Shown here: piece by piece, positions 56,553 through 64,000 of the stretch
Position numbering within the stretch: position 1 is the first letter of the stretch
Layout of the letters: the number at the start of each line of letters is the position of its first letter
Assembly: GCF_047501535.1 (NCBI RefSeq)
Contig: NZ_JAZDRJ010000001.1
Span: 186,001 to 250,000, forward strand
Length of the DNA: 64,000 nucleotides
Source: Yanghanlia sp047501535
Lineage (GTDB): Bacteria > Pseudomonadota > Gammaproteobacteria > Burkholderiales > Burkholderiaceae_B
Direction of reading: 5' to 3'
Made by a program: the position numbers and the translations under genes
Notes under the pieces: model-generated
The model's input: only the letters and a program-made list of their open reading frames with translations
Told to the model about the DNA's origin: nothing
Databases searched by the model: none

Positions 56553-57401
56553 ATGAGCACATGGAAAAGTATTGCGGTTTTCATTGACTACGCCGATCCC
56601 GACTACAGCATTCTCGATTACGCGGGTTGGCTGGCCCAGCAATGCGACGCCCACTTGATCGGCATGTTCAATATGGGTGCCATGTCGGTCGGGGCTGAGG
56701 GCTACACCCGGGTGAGGGGGAATGCCGCCATTCAGGAAGCCATTGCCCGGCGTCGTGAACGTGAGCAACGCGCCGTTTTCGAAGCCGGCCAGCGCTTGGC
56801 TGAAACAGGTAAACAGCGCGGCGTGTCAGTTGAATTCCGGGTGTTGTGGAGAGCCAACGAAGAAGAAGAGGCCGTGCTCAGCTCTCTGCATTGCGACCTG
56901 GTCATCATTGGTGATAGGCGCGAAAGCTGCCTGCCCGAAGGTGTAACGCCTGAACGGGTGGTGTTTGAAGTGGGAGTCCCCGTCATCGTGGTGCCGGAAG
57001 GTTGGAAACAGAAGGAAGAGGTCACACGCGTGGTGGTGGCTTGGAATGCCACTCGGGAAGCGCGACGCGCCACCACCGACGCTTTGACATACATCACCAT
57101 GGCAAAAGAAACGCTGTTGCTGGTGGTCGACCCAGACAAGCAAGCTGCCTCGCAGGGTAATTTGCCCGGAGTCGATGCCGCGCATCATTTGGCCCGTCAT
57201 GGAGGCAGTATTCACGCGATCACGGAAAATTCTTACGGGCGTCCGATTAATGAAGTCATCTTGTCTGTAGCCGGCAGAGAGGGCGCCGATCTGATCGTAA
57301 TGGGTGCTTACAGCAAGCCCCGGCGCCGCCAGCTTCTGTTCGGTGGCGTAACGCGATCCATGCTGTCCAACATACGTTATCCGCTTTTAATTTCACGTTG
57401 A
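56553..57401 (+). CDS. universal stress protein, two UspA domains
   Basis: A 282-residue tandem UspA protein. The first domain (about 1-145) starts WKSIAVFIDYADPDYSILDYA and the second (about 150-282) starts TRVVVAWNATREARRATTDAL. Only the second has a recognisable nucleotide loop, GADLIVMGAYSKPRRRQLLFGGVTRSML in part, a variant of GxxGx9G(S/T). Probably a stress- or growth-arrest-induced cytoplasmic protein. AGGAG lies 9 nt before the ATG. It diverges from the YjfB-type gene. Confidence 0.9.
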   Translation: MSTWKSIAVFIDYADPDYSILDYAGWLAQQCDAHLIGMFNMGAMSVGAEGYTRVRGNAAIQEAIARRREREQRAVFEAGQRLAETGKQRGVSVEFRVLWRANEEEEAVLSSLHCDLVIIGDRRESCLPEGVTPERVVFEVGVPVIVVPEGWKQKEEVTRVVVAWNATREARRATTDALTYITMAKETLLLVVDPDKQAASQGNLPGVDAAHHLARHGGSIHAITENSYGRPINEVILSVAGREGADLIVMGAYSKPRRRQLLFGGVTRSMLSNIRYPLLISR

Positions 57402-57559
57402 AGGGCGGCGGGCCACTTCTCGGGGAGCAGGCGGGGTTGATTAGCCAGGCCTTCCTTCCCGTGAGCGGCGGCAAGGAAATTCAAACAGAGCAGCCGTTCT
57501 TCGGGGTTATAGTTGGTTGACGAACCTGCGCTACAAATTGGGCTATGGGGAGATGACAC

Positions 57560-58165
57560 ATGAACAATCCGAATGATCCTAACCGTTCGAGCAACAACCC
57601 CGCCGACTGGCCGGGCAACACGATTGCCGACGCATTGACTCACCTGCAAGCGCGCTGGGGCTGGTTTGTCGGCCTGGGCCTTGTGCTTCTGGTGTTGGGG
57701 GTGCTGGCTTTAGGCTATGTTTTCGCAGCGACTTTGGCCAGCGTGCTGTTCGTCGGCGCGATGATGGCTATTGCCGGCGTCGGCCAGTTAGTTCATGCCT
57801 GGCAGATCAAACAGGCGCACGGCTTCATTTTCTGGAGTGTGAGCGGTCTGTTCTACTTGGGCGCGGGCCTGTTCGCCATGTTTTACCCTGTTCAGGGGGC
57901 TAGCATGCTGACCCTGCTATTTGGCGCCATGCTGATTGCCGTAGGCGCTTTGCGCACTTGGTTATGGTTCAACAACCGTGGCCAGCGTGGTTGGGGGTGG
58001 TTGGGAATCTCCGGTGTGCTGACTTTTCTGGTCGGCCTGCTGATAGCCGCGAACTGGCCCGGAAACAGCGTCTGGGTGTTGGGTACTTTGCTGGCGATTG
58101 ACCTCTTATTCCAGGGGTGGTCGGCTTTGTTCCTGGGGTTTGTACTGCGCCAGCGGGGCCGTTGA
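57560..58165 (+). CDS. HdeD-family acid-resistance membrane protein (DUF308)
   Basis: A 201-residue membrane protein of the HdeD family with about six helices (WFVGLGLVLLVLGVLALGYVFA, ASVLFVGAMMAIAGVGQLVHA and so on) and the repeated G-x-x-x-L-x-G motif. In E. coli HdeD belongs to the acid-fitness island; here there is no hdeA/B. The family role in other species is unknown. GGGGAGA lies 7 nt before ATG 57560. It follows the Usp gene by 158 nt, a stretch without a clear gene or promoter. Confidence 0.87.
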   Translation: MNNPNDPNRSSNNPADWPGNTIADALTHLQARWGWFVGLGLVLLVLGVLALGYVFAATLASVLFVGAMMAIAGVGQLVHAWQIKQAHGFIFWSVSGLFYLGAGLFAMFYPVQGASMLTLLFGAMLIAVGALRTWLWFNNRGQRGWGWLGISGVLTFLVGLLIAANWPGNSVWVLGTLLAIDLLFQGWSALFLGFVLRQRGR

Positions 58166-58297
58166 CCACATGCTCGAGCGCAACCATTAAGCGTCGCCTG
58201 AATCTGGTCAATTAGAACTTGACTTGTCGTGCGAGGTATTGCACGATGCACGCTCACATGCTAGTAATATATCTAAATGTAAAAAATGTAGTGGTTA

Positions 58298-58324
58298 TTT
58301 AACCGCCAAAGGAAGGCGGTTAAA
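58298..58324 (+). other. perfect hairpin upstream of the GGDEF-EAL gene
   Basis: TTTAACCGCC (58298-58307) pairs perfectly with GGCGGTTAAA (58315-58324) around AAAGGAA. It lies about 70 nt before the preferred start (58395), in an A/T-rich leader. It does not match the class I cyclic-di-GMP riboswitch core I looked for. Alternatively it is part of an N-terminal coding extension with two CxxC pairs (start TTG 58224). Confidence 0.5.
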
Positions 58325-58394
58325 TGATAGCCAGGCGTGTGAACGATGCTTCCGAAAATCTTCCCATGACTCTAACGATAACGTGATTGTGCAA

Positions 58395-61280
58395 ATGCCG
58401 ACTCGTCTCTGGCGTGCTGCGCTCGATATGGGCCTTCGTAAGAAGGTCGCTATTGTGTTTATCGGCATGCTGACGTTGGCCGCCTTGAATCTCGGCCTTT
58501 TGCATCGCATGCTGCAAGAGTTCAACGGCGTGGCAGCTACTGCAACGGTGGCCGGAAAGATGCGCATGCTGGGGCAGAAGTTGGCTTACGAAACGCTGTC
58601 CGTCAGTAGCGGCCTCTCCGACGATTACGAGGCCCTCGAGCATGACCTCATCGATTTCGAAGCCGCTTATCTGGTGTTGCGCAGTGGCGGTACAGCGTTT
58701 AACGAGGTTGTTCATCCTCTGGCAGCCGATCATGATGTCGCTTTGGGAGCCGTCTGGCTGGCCTGGCGACAATATCGCAACCAAATCCGTTCCATACTGA
58801 CTTCTGTCGGTCAGGTTAGTCCCTCTGTAGTTGTCGAACAACAAAAAACCTTGGCGACAGCCTCTGCGGCGTTGCTTGAGCAAACCGACCATCTCATTCA
58901 AGATCTGTTAGGGGCTACACAAGCCACTCAGCAAGACATGCTGGGCCGCATGTACACGCTGCTGGTTGTGAATTCGCTGATTCTGATCGCAGCCTATCTG
59001 GCGATGAGCGCCCAGATTGTCACGCCCCTGCAGCGTTTGGCCCGATATTGCCGGGAACTTGCCAAAGGCCGGTATGGCCAGCGGATTCAACATAAGCCTC
59101 AAGACGAAATTGGCCAGTTGACGCGTGCGCTCAATGAATCTTCTGCGCAGATTGGCGAACTTATGAGCGCGATAGAGCATGAGCGCAAGGAACTCTACCG
59201 CACCAGCGCCATGTTTCGCGGCCTGGCCCGCAATGCTGTGACAGGCGTGTTCGTTGTTGATGGCGATATGCGCTTTCGTTATGTGAATAGCAAACTGGCG
59301 CAGATGTTTGGCTATCAGCCGGACGAAATGGCCAGCAATCTCACCGTTCCCGACTTGCTGGTAGAAGCAGATTTGAACGGTGGCCGCTGGCAACGCAGCA
59401 CAGGTGAAGACGGGCAGCGCAGTAACGGCTCTGCCACGTCTCATTATGAAACCCGGGCGCGGCACCGCGACGGCTCTTTCCTGGACCTTGAAATTTTTGC
59501 TTCGCGCATGGTGTTGGATGGCGCTCCGGCCATTATCGGTATTGCGTTGAACGTCACCGAGCGCAAGAAGGCGGAAGCCTCTATACGGCGCGCGGCGTTG
59601 GTTTACGCTAACACCAGTGAAGCAGTCGTGGTGACAGACCCCAACGGCATTGTGGTCGACATTAACCCTGCGTTTACCGCCATTACAGGGTATGCGGCGC
59701 AGGAGGTTATCGGCCAGCCGATCAGCCTGCTATCGTCAGGGCGGCAAGATGCTGCTTTTTACCAGGCCATGTGGCGCAGTTTGCTCGAAACCGGCAAGTG
59801 GTCAGGTGATATTTGGAACCGCCGCAAGGATGGCACGGAGTATGCCGAACGCCTGACGATTGACACCTCCTATAACGAAGATGGCACAGTGAACTGCCGC
59901 ATCGGCGTGTTTTCCGATGTCACTGCAGAGCGGTTGAAAGAGGAAACTGTCTGGCACCAGGCAAACTTTGATCACCTCACAGCCTTGCCAAACCGCCAGA
60001 TGTTCCATGATGAACTTCAGCGGGCGATGGAGCAGGCAGACAAGGCCGATCACAGTCTGGCGCTCATTTATCTTGATCTTGACCTTTTCAAGGAAGTGAA
60101 CGATTCCTTGGGGCATGACATGGGCGATGAGCTGCTCAAGCAGGTGGCTAAACGCTTACAGCAGGCCATTAGGGGAGACGACCTTGTGGCTCGCCTGGGA
60201 GGCGATGAGTTTGTTCTTATTCTTAACCATGTCAAAGATCTCAAGCACGTAGAAGAGGTATGTCATCGTGTGCTCAAGGCAGTGGCCGAGCCCTATATGT
60301 TGCGGCATAACGTCGCCACGGTTTCGGCCAGCCTGGGGGTGACACAGTATCCGCACGACGGTAGCAATGTGGTCGAGCTGCTGCAAAATGCTGATCTCGC
60401 CATGTATAGCGCCAAAGATGCCGGGCGCAACCAGTATCGCCACTTCTCTCCGCTCATGCAGCAGGAAGCGCAAGAACGACGCGAACTTCTGCGCCATCTG
60501 ATGCGAGCCGTAGAGCACGAAGAATTCGAGCTCTACTTTCAACCCATTGTCGAGCTATCCACACGCAAAATTAGTAAGGCCGAAGCACTTATTCGCTGGC
60601 ATCATCCTGAACGCGGCTTGGTTTCGCCTGCTGATTTTATTCCACTGGCTGAAGATTCCGGTTTGATTGTGCCGATTGGCGACTGGGTGTTCCGTCAGGC
60701 AGCGGTGCAGGCGGCCAAGTGGCGCCGATACTTGGGCCGTGACTTTCAGATCAGCGTAAACGTTTCTCCCGAACAGTTTATGTCTGAGGAACTTGAACCC
60801 GCATCATGGTTGGCCTATGTCAACAGCCTTGGTATGTCAGGCGCGGCAGTGGTGGTGGAAATCACTGAAAGGGTGCTGATGAAGGTGGAAGACGACGTCA
60901 AGCGCAAACTGCTGTCTTTCCGCGATGCGGGCGTGCAGGTGGCGTTGGATGATTTCGGTACGGGTTATTCGTCGCTGGCCTACCTGAAGCGCTTTGATAT
61001 TGATTTCATCAAGATCGATCAGCTGTTTGTGCGCAATATCACCACTGACGCCGATGATCTGGCGTTATGTCAGGCCATGATTGCCATGGCCCACAGGCTG
61101 GGGTTGAAAGTCGTGGCAGAAGGGGTGTCTGATGAAACACAGCATGCTCTGCTGGCGCAGGCGGGGTGCGACTACGCGCAGGGGTTCTTGTATTCCAGGC
61201 CGGTGCCGGTGGCTGCGTTCGAGCAGTTAATGGAACAGGGGCTTTCCGCAGCCTCCCAGCACAGCGTAACGCTTAATTGA
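58395..61280 (+). CDS. membrane-bound GGDEF-EAL protein with PAS domains (cyclic-di-GMP cyclase/phosphodiesterase)
   Basis: A 961-residue signalling protein. TM1 (about 18-40) and TM2 (about 190-215) bracket a helical sensor region, followed by HAMP, PAS (about 280-390) and a second PAS (about 400-515). The GGDEF domain has GGDEF with the inhibition site RGDD five residues before it, so product feedback looks intact. The EAL domain has SKAEALIRWHHP, DDFGTGYSSLAYL and KVVAEGVSDE, consistent with active phosphodiesterase. The sensor helix with KMRMLGQKLAYETLS recalls PilJ-type N-terminal domains. The frame is open to TTG 58224, adding 57 residues with two CxxC pairs; I prefer ATG 58395. The end overlaps the SCO1-type gene by 8 nt. 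Confidence 0.94.
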   Translation: MPTRLWRAALDMGLRKKVAIVFIGMLTLAALNLGLLHRMLQEFNGVAATATVAGKMRMLGQKLAYETLSVSSGLSDDYEALEHDLIDFEAAYLVLRSGGTAFNEVVHPLAADHDVALGAVWLAWRQYRNQIRSILTSVGQVSPSVVVEQQKTLATASAALLEQTDHLIQDLLGATQATQQDMLGRMYTLLVVNSLILIAAYLAMSAQIVTPLQRLARYCRELAKGRYGQRIQHKPQDEIGQLTRALNESSAQIGELMSAIEHERKELYRTSAMFRGLARNAVTGVFVVDGDMRFRYVNSKLAQMFGYQPDEMASNLTVPDLLVEADLNGGRWQRSTGEDGQRSNGSATSHYETRARHRDGSFLDLEIFASRMVLDGAPAIIGIALNVTERKKAEASIRRAALVYANTSEAVVVTDPNGIVVDINPAFTAITGYAAQEVIGQPISLLSSGRQDAAFYQAMWRSLLETGKWSGDIWNRRKDGTEYAERLTIDTSYNEDGTVNCRIGVFSDVTAERLKEETVWHQANFDHLTALPNRQMFHDELQRAMEQADKADHSLALIYLDLDLFKEVNDSLGHDMGDELLKQVAKRLQQAIRGDDLVARLGGDEFVLILNHVKDLKHVEEVCHRVLKAVAEPYMLRHNVATVSASLGVTQYPHDGSNVVELLQNADLAMYSAKDAGRNQYRHFSPLMQQEAQERRELLRHLMRAVEHEEFELYFQPIVELSTRKISKAEALIRWHHPERGLVSPADFIPLAEDSGLIVPIGDWVFRQAAVQAAKWRRYLGRDFQISVNVSPEQFMSEELEPASWLAYVNSLGMSGAAVVVEITERVLMKVEDDVKRKLLSFRDAGVQVALDDFGTGYSSLAYLKRFDIDFIKIDQLFVRNITTDADDLALCQAMIAMAHRLGLKVVAEGVSDETQHALLAQAGCDYAQGFLYSRPVPVAAFEQLMEQGLSAASQHSVTLN

Positions 61281-61893
61281 GTTCCAATACCTTACGGATG
61301 TCCTCGACGCTTTCCTCCGGCGTCTGCTCATAGCGCAACGCCATGCGCAGTGTGCCTTCGCGGTCGAATACATAAGTCAGGGCGGTATGTTCCATGGTGT
61401 AGGTATTGCCGGTAGGGACTTTGGCGTAATACACCCGGTAAGCCTTGGCAACGGCGGCGGTTTCTTGAAGGTCGCCATACAGGCCGAGGAAGCTGGGATC
61501 AAACGCTTGTGTGTATTCTCTCAAGACTTCGGGAGTGTCGCGTTCCGGGTCTACGGTCACGAACAGCACTTGCAGCTTATCGGCGTCAGCGCCCATCAGG
61601 GACTTGATCTGGGTGGCATTCACCAAAGCGGTGGGGCAGACGTCTGGGCACTGTGTGAAACCGAAGAACATCAGTACGACCTTGCCTTTGAAATCTTCCA
61701 GTGTGCGTACGCGGCCGTCCGGATCCTTGAGCTGAAAACCGTCGCCGAATGTGGCGCCGGAGAGATCGATACCATTGACATCCTGCAGGCTGGCTTCGGA
61801 TTTACCGCAAGCCGTCAGCGCAACAGCCAAGAAGGTGGCGCTGAAGATGGCCAGCAGCGTTCTGCGAAACGAGGAGAAACGAAACAATCGCAT
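61273..61893 (-). CDS. SCO1/SenC-family copper-binding lipoprotein
   Basis: A 206-residue thioredoxin-fold protein. The N-terminus ends in the lipobox LTAC, so it is a membrane-anchored periplasmic lipoprotein. The copper ligands are the Cys pair in TQCPDVCPTALVN and the His in TMEHTALTYVFD. It delivers copper to the CuA site of cytochrome c oxidase or acts as a thiol reductant. I chose ATG 61893 over a start five codons earlier. No oxidase genes are nearby. It overlaps the GGDEF-EAL gene end by 8 nt. Confidence 0.92.
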   Translation of the reverse strand: MRLFRFSSFRRTLLAIFSATFLAVALTACGKSEASLQDVNGIDLSGATFGDGFQLKDPDGRVRTLEDFKGKVVLMFFGFTQCPDVCPTALVNATQIKSLMGADADKLQVLFVTVDPERDTPEVLREYTQAFDPSFLGLYGDLQETAAVAKAYRVYYAKVPTGNTYTMEHTALTYVFDREGTLRMALRYEQTPEESVEDIRKVLELN

Positions 61894-62043
61894 GTGTGCT
61901 CCAGACAAACATCAAACATTGAAACTCAAAGCTTACCTCAAAGCCTGCACGCTTCCTTGATCTAAGCAAAGGCAGGGCCAATTGGGGTTTACACTCACCC
62001 CTGTCTTTATCAAGCTAGAGCGAGTCGGCAATTGGATGAACGA

Positions 62044-62247
62044 ATGGAACAGCGTTTTGTAGAGATAGAACTCAAACTCGTCGGTCTGGAAGACACGGTG
62101 CAAAGCCTTAACGAGCAAATTTATGAGCAGGGCCGGCAGTTGGACGAATTGCGCGCGCTCTGCCGTATGCTGGTCAGGCGTCTGGATGACTCAGAACAGC
62201 CGGGCGGAGCGCTCGCGCCGGGGGATGAGCGGCCTCCGCATTATTGA
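62044..62247 (+). CDS. slyX: SlyX family protein
   Basis: A 67-residue helical protein. It starts MEQRFVEIELKLVGLEDTVQSLNEQIYEQ, a heptad pattern typical of SlyX, and ends with the family motif PPHY. Function is unknown; in enterics it lies beside slyD/slyX. The start may be TTG 62032 (four codons earlier) or ATG 62044. It precedes the MFS gene by 38 nt on the same strand. Confidence 0.9.
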   Translation: MEQRFVEIELKLVGLEDTVQSLNEQIYEQGRQLDELRALCRMLVRRLDDSEQPGGALAPGDERPPHY

Positions 62248-62285
62248 TTATTTTTTGGCGTAGTTCTTCACGAGAGAATAGGGTA

Positions 62286-63683
62286 ATGGCCCAGAAACAA
62301 GGCGGCTGGTCGGAACTGTTGTCAGGCCGTAATGGCTTGCGCTCACTGGCGTTGGCGGGTGGTGTCGCGCTGCATGCGATCAATGTTTATATGGTTACCA
62401 CCATTTTGCCGTCGGCCGTCAAGGACATCGGCGGGCTGTCTTATTACGCCTGGAACATGACTTTGTTCGTGGCTGCGTCTATTTTTGGTTCAGCCGTGAC
62501 GCCCCGTTTATTGTCCAGTATGGGGCCAAGGCAGGCGCTTCTGGGGGCGATTGCCATTTTCTCGGCGGGCAGTGCGGCGTGCGCGTTGGCACCGTCCATG
62601 CCTTGGATGCTAGCGGGGCGCAGTGTGCAGGGTTTGGGCGGCGGGTTGTTACTGGGGCTGAGCTATTCCTGCGTGCGCTTACTGTTTGAAGAGCGCCTGT
62701 GGTCGCGCGCCATGGTGCTGGTTTCCAGCATGTGGGGCGTAGCCACCTTGGCCGGCCCGGCTATCGGCGGCATATTTGCCCAGACAGGCTATTGGCGTGG
62801 AGCATTCTGGGCCATGCTGCCGTTTGCGGCTGGGTTGGCGGCGTTGGTGGTGTCGCAGATTTCTGTGAAGCAGCGGGGTGGCGATCACTCGGCGCGCGCG
62901 CCGTTTGGCAAGATTGCCGTGCTGGTGCTGACCGTCTTGCTGGTTTCAGTGGGCAGTCTGTCGCCCTTCTGGCATTGGAACGTGCTTGCCATTGTGGCAG
63001 GGGTGGCGCTGACCCTTGTCGTCGCCCGTGCTGACAAACATACGCAGCGGCGCCTGCTGCCGGAAGGTTCCTACGAGCGCGGTTCGGCGCTAGCCAGCTT
63101 GTACGCCTGCATCGCCCTACTTAGCATCGGCGTATGTACAGAGATCTATATTCCCTACTTCTTGCAGACGATTCATGAGCAGTCGCCGTTGCGGGCGGGG
63201 TACTGGATGGTTTTGATGTCGGCCGGGTGGACGACAGGCTCATTCATTAGTTCAGGACGCAGAAAACCTTTGGCTGACAGCCTGATGTTCTGGGGCCCCT
63301 GGCTGTCTGCTCTGGGTCTGGCGGCACTAGGGCTGATGATGCCCCAAGGGTCTGGAGGCGGCATCGTCTGGGCCATGATTGCACCGTTGTTTCTGGTGGG
63401 GGTGGGAATCGGTTTTTGCTGGCCGAATATGCTGACCCGCATTTTCAAGGCAGCGCCAAAGGGGCAGGAAAACATCGCTTCCGCAGCCATCACAACCTTA
63501 CAGCTTTATGCGATTGCGCTGGGCTCCAGCTTGGCTGGCTTGGTGGCGAACCTAGGCGGTTTGGCTGACCCAGGTGGCGAGCAGGGTGCGCGGCAGGCAG
63601 CGTACGCCTTGTTCCTGGTATTCGCGCTGGCTCCGGCTGGCGCAGGGTTGATGTCAAAAGGCGGCCGTCGGGCCAATGGTTGA
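62286..63683 (+). CDS. MFS transporter (DHA2-like)
   Basis: A 465-residue major facilitator with twelve or more helices. It has MVTTILPSAVKDIGG and the motif PRLLSSMGPRQALLGAI, a form of MFS motif A, plus the antiporter-type motif C region RSVQGLGGGLLLGLSYS and WRGAFWAMLPF. It may export drugs or metabolites; the substrate is unknown. I chose ATG 62286 (MAQKQGGW), while the open frame starts 14 codons earlier. It may be regulated by the LysR gene starting 78 nt downstream. Confidence 0.88.
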   Translation: MAQKQGGWSELLSGRNGLRSLALAGGVALHAINVYMVTTILPSAVKDIGGLSYYAWNMTLFVAASIFGSAVTPRLLSSMGPRQALLGAIAIFSAGSAACALAPSMPWMLAGRSVQGLGGGLLLGLSYSCVRLLFEERLWSRAMVLVSSMWGVATLAGPAIGGIFAQTGYWRGAFWAMLPFAAGLAALVVSQISVKQRGGDHSARAPFGKIAVLVLTVLLVSVGSLSPFWHWNVLAIVAGVALTLVVARADKHTQRRLLPEGSYERGSALASLYACIALLSIGVCTEIYIPYFLQTIHEQSPLRAGYWMVLMSAGWTTGSFISSGRRKPLADSLMFWGPWLSALGLAALGLMMPQGSGGGIVWAMIAPLFLVGVGIGFCWPNMLTRIFKAAPKGQENIASAAITTLQLYAIALGSSLAGLVANLGGLADPGGEQGARQAAYALFLVFALAPAGAGLMSKGGRRANG

Positions 63684-63761
63684 TATTTGTAAAAAAGGTT
63701 CCTGTTTGTCAGGGTGACGTCGTCTCTGCTATTGTTTAGCGGGCACCTTTGGGCATCTAAC

Positions 63762-64000
63762 ATGGAAATTCGTCAATTCGAGGCTTTTGCTGCAGTACAT
63801 GCTTCTGGCAGTGTGACTGCCGCGGCCCGATTGTTGGACCGCTCGCAACCCGTTGTCAGCCGCCAGATTCAAGATCTTGAGCAGGAACTTGGCTTTACCC
63901 TGTTCACCCGGACCCGGCCACAAGTCACATTGACCGAACAGGGCCGGCAATTCCTCGAAGAAGTGCGCAATGTGCTGACCGGTTTGCAGCAGTTGGAAGA
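63762..64000 (+). CDS. LysR-family transcriptional regulator (5' part, runs off the window)
   Basis: The first 79 codons from ATG 63762 encode an LTTR DNA-binding domain: MEIRQFEAFAAVHASGSVTA, ARLLDRSQPVVSRQIQDLE, TLFTRTRPQVTLTEQG. The frame is open to the window edge. It lies 78 nt after the MFS gene on the same strand, so it may regulate or be co-transcribed with it. The effector-binding domain is not in the window. Confidence 0.9.
   Translation, partial: MEIRQFEAFAAVHASGSVTAAARLLDRSQPVVSRQIQDLEQELGFTLFTRTRPQVTLTEQGRQFLEEVRNVLTGLQQLE

Noticed and set aside
58166..58394. Class I cyclic-di-GMP (GEMM) riboswitch before the GGDEF-EAL gene
   Set aside because: A hairpin exists, but the GEMM core segments (GCACAGGGCAAACC, GGACGCAAAGCC type) are absent.
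1..64000. Insertion sequences, prophage, integrons, CRISPR arrays or toxin-antitoxin pairs
   Set aside because: No transposase, integrase, phage structural gene, regularly spaced repeat or paired small toxin gene was seen.

Overview
The window looks like a chromosomal segment of a betaproteobacterium of the order Burkholderiales, most likely family Alcaligenaceae (Bordetella, Achromobacter, Pusillimonas or Advenella relatives). The grounds are three Bug/TctC-type periplasmic binding protein genes, the block mlaFEDAC - ABC-2 exporter - ibaG - murA - his genes - tatABC, the petABC-sspAB order, and an even, moderately high G+C. The family is inferred from gene content and order; no database was searched. 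I saw no phage, insertion sequence or CRISPR array.

Layout. 1-4.9 kb: a catabolic locus with a cut-off thiolase-like gene, a Bug gene, a fused two-domain acyl-CoA dehydrogenase and an IclR regulator, built around a divergent promoter region with repeated operator-like half-sites. 4.9-7.8 kb: a coupled pair of a membrane-type GTPase (DUF3482) and a membrane protein (DUF2868). 7.9-12.0 kb: a GlsB/YeaQ-type membrane protein, ThpR, a chemoreceptor and an aldo/keto reductase. 12.0-21.1 kb: a second CoA-ester catabolic locus. CoA-transferase, Bug, enoyl-CoA hydratase and a LysR regulator lie on the minus strand; a DUF35 protein, a thiolase-like protein and a FadB-like fusion lie on the plus strand; a third Bug gene faces them. 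21.5-27.8 kb: CDF transporter, LysR, dtd, a DUF421 protein, a DASS transporter, two decayed gene fragments and an SDR. 27.9-36.4 kb: tRNA-Thr, sspB-sspA, petABC (cytochrome bc1), mscL, a Nif3-like gene, a DegS-like protease and tatCBA. 36.4-49.5 kb: a long minus-strand block from mlaF through mlaE, D, A, C, an ABC-2 exporter, ibaG, murA, hisG, D, B, H, A, F, I, E and a HIT gene, running straight into tatABC. 49.6-64 kb: a TenA/EamA pair, gabD, pgi, infA, an rmlB-type gene, a YjfB-type gene, a universal stress protein, an HdeD-type protein, a large GGDEF-EAL protein, a SCO1-type protein, slyX, an MFS transporter and the start of a LysR gene.

How it fits together. The two CoA loci look like peripheral catabolism: Bug proteins capture carboxylated substrates, a CoA-transferase activates them, and acyl-CoA dehydrogenase, hydratase, hydroxyacyl-CoA dehydrogenase and thiolase-like enzymes degrade the CoA esters. 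Both thiolase-like genes appear to lack the usual nucleophilic Cys, and one is paired with a DUF35 protein, as in the retro-aldolases of steroid side-chain breakdown. The central block is housekeeping: lipid asymmetry, peptidoglycan precursor, histidine, Tat export and respiration. Two absences stand out there: no hisC between hisD and hisB, and no STAS-domain mlaB after mlaC. I did not find a clearly new defence or mobile system. The best leads are the fused acyl-CoA dehydrogenase with divided active-site features, the Cys-less thiolase/DUF35 pair, the DUF3482/DUF2868 pair and the operator array at 1.5-1.75 kb.
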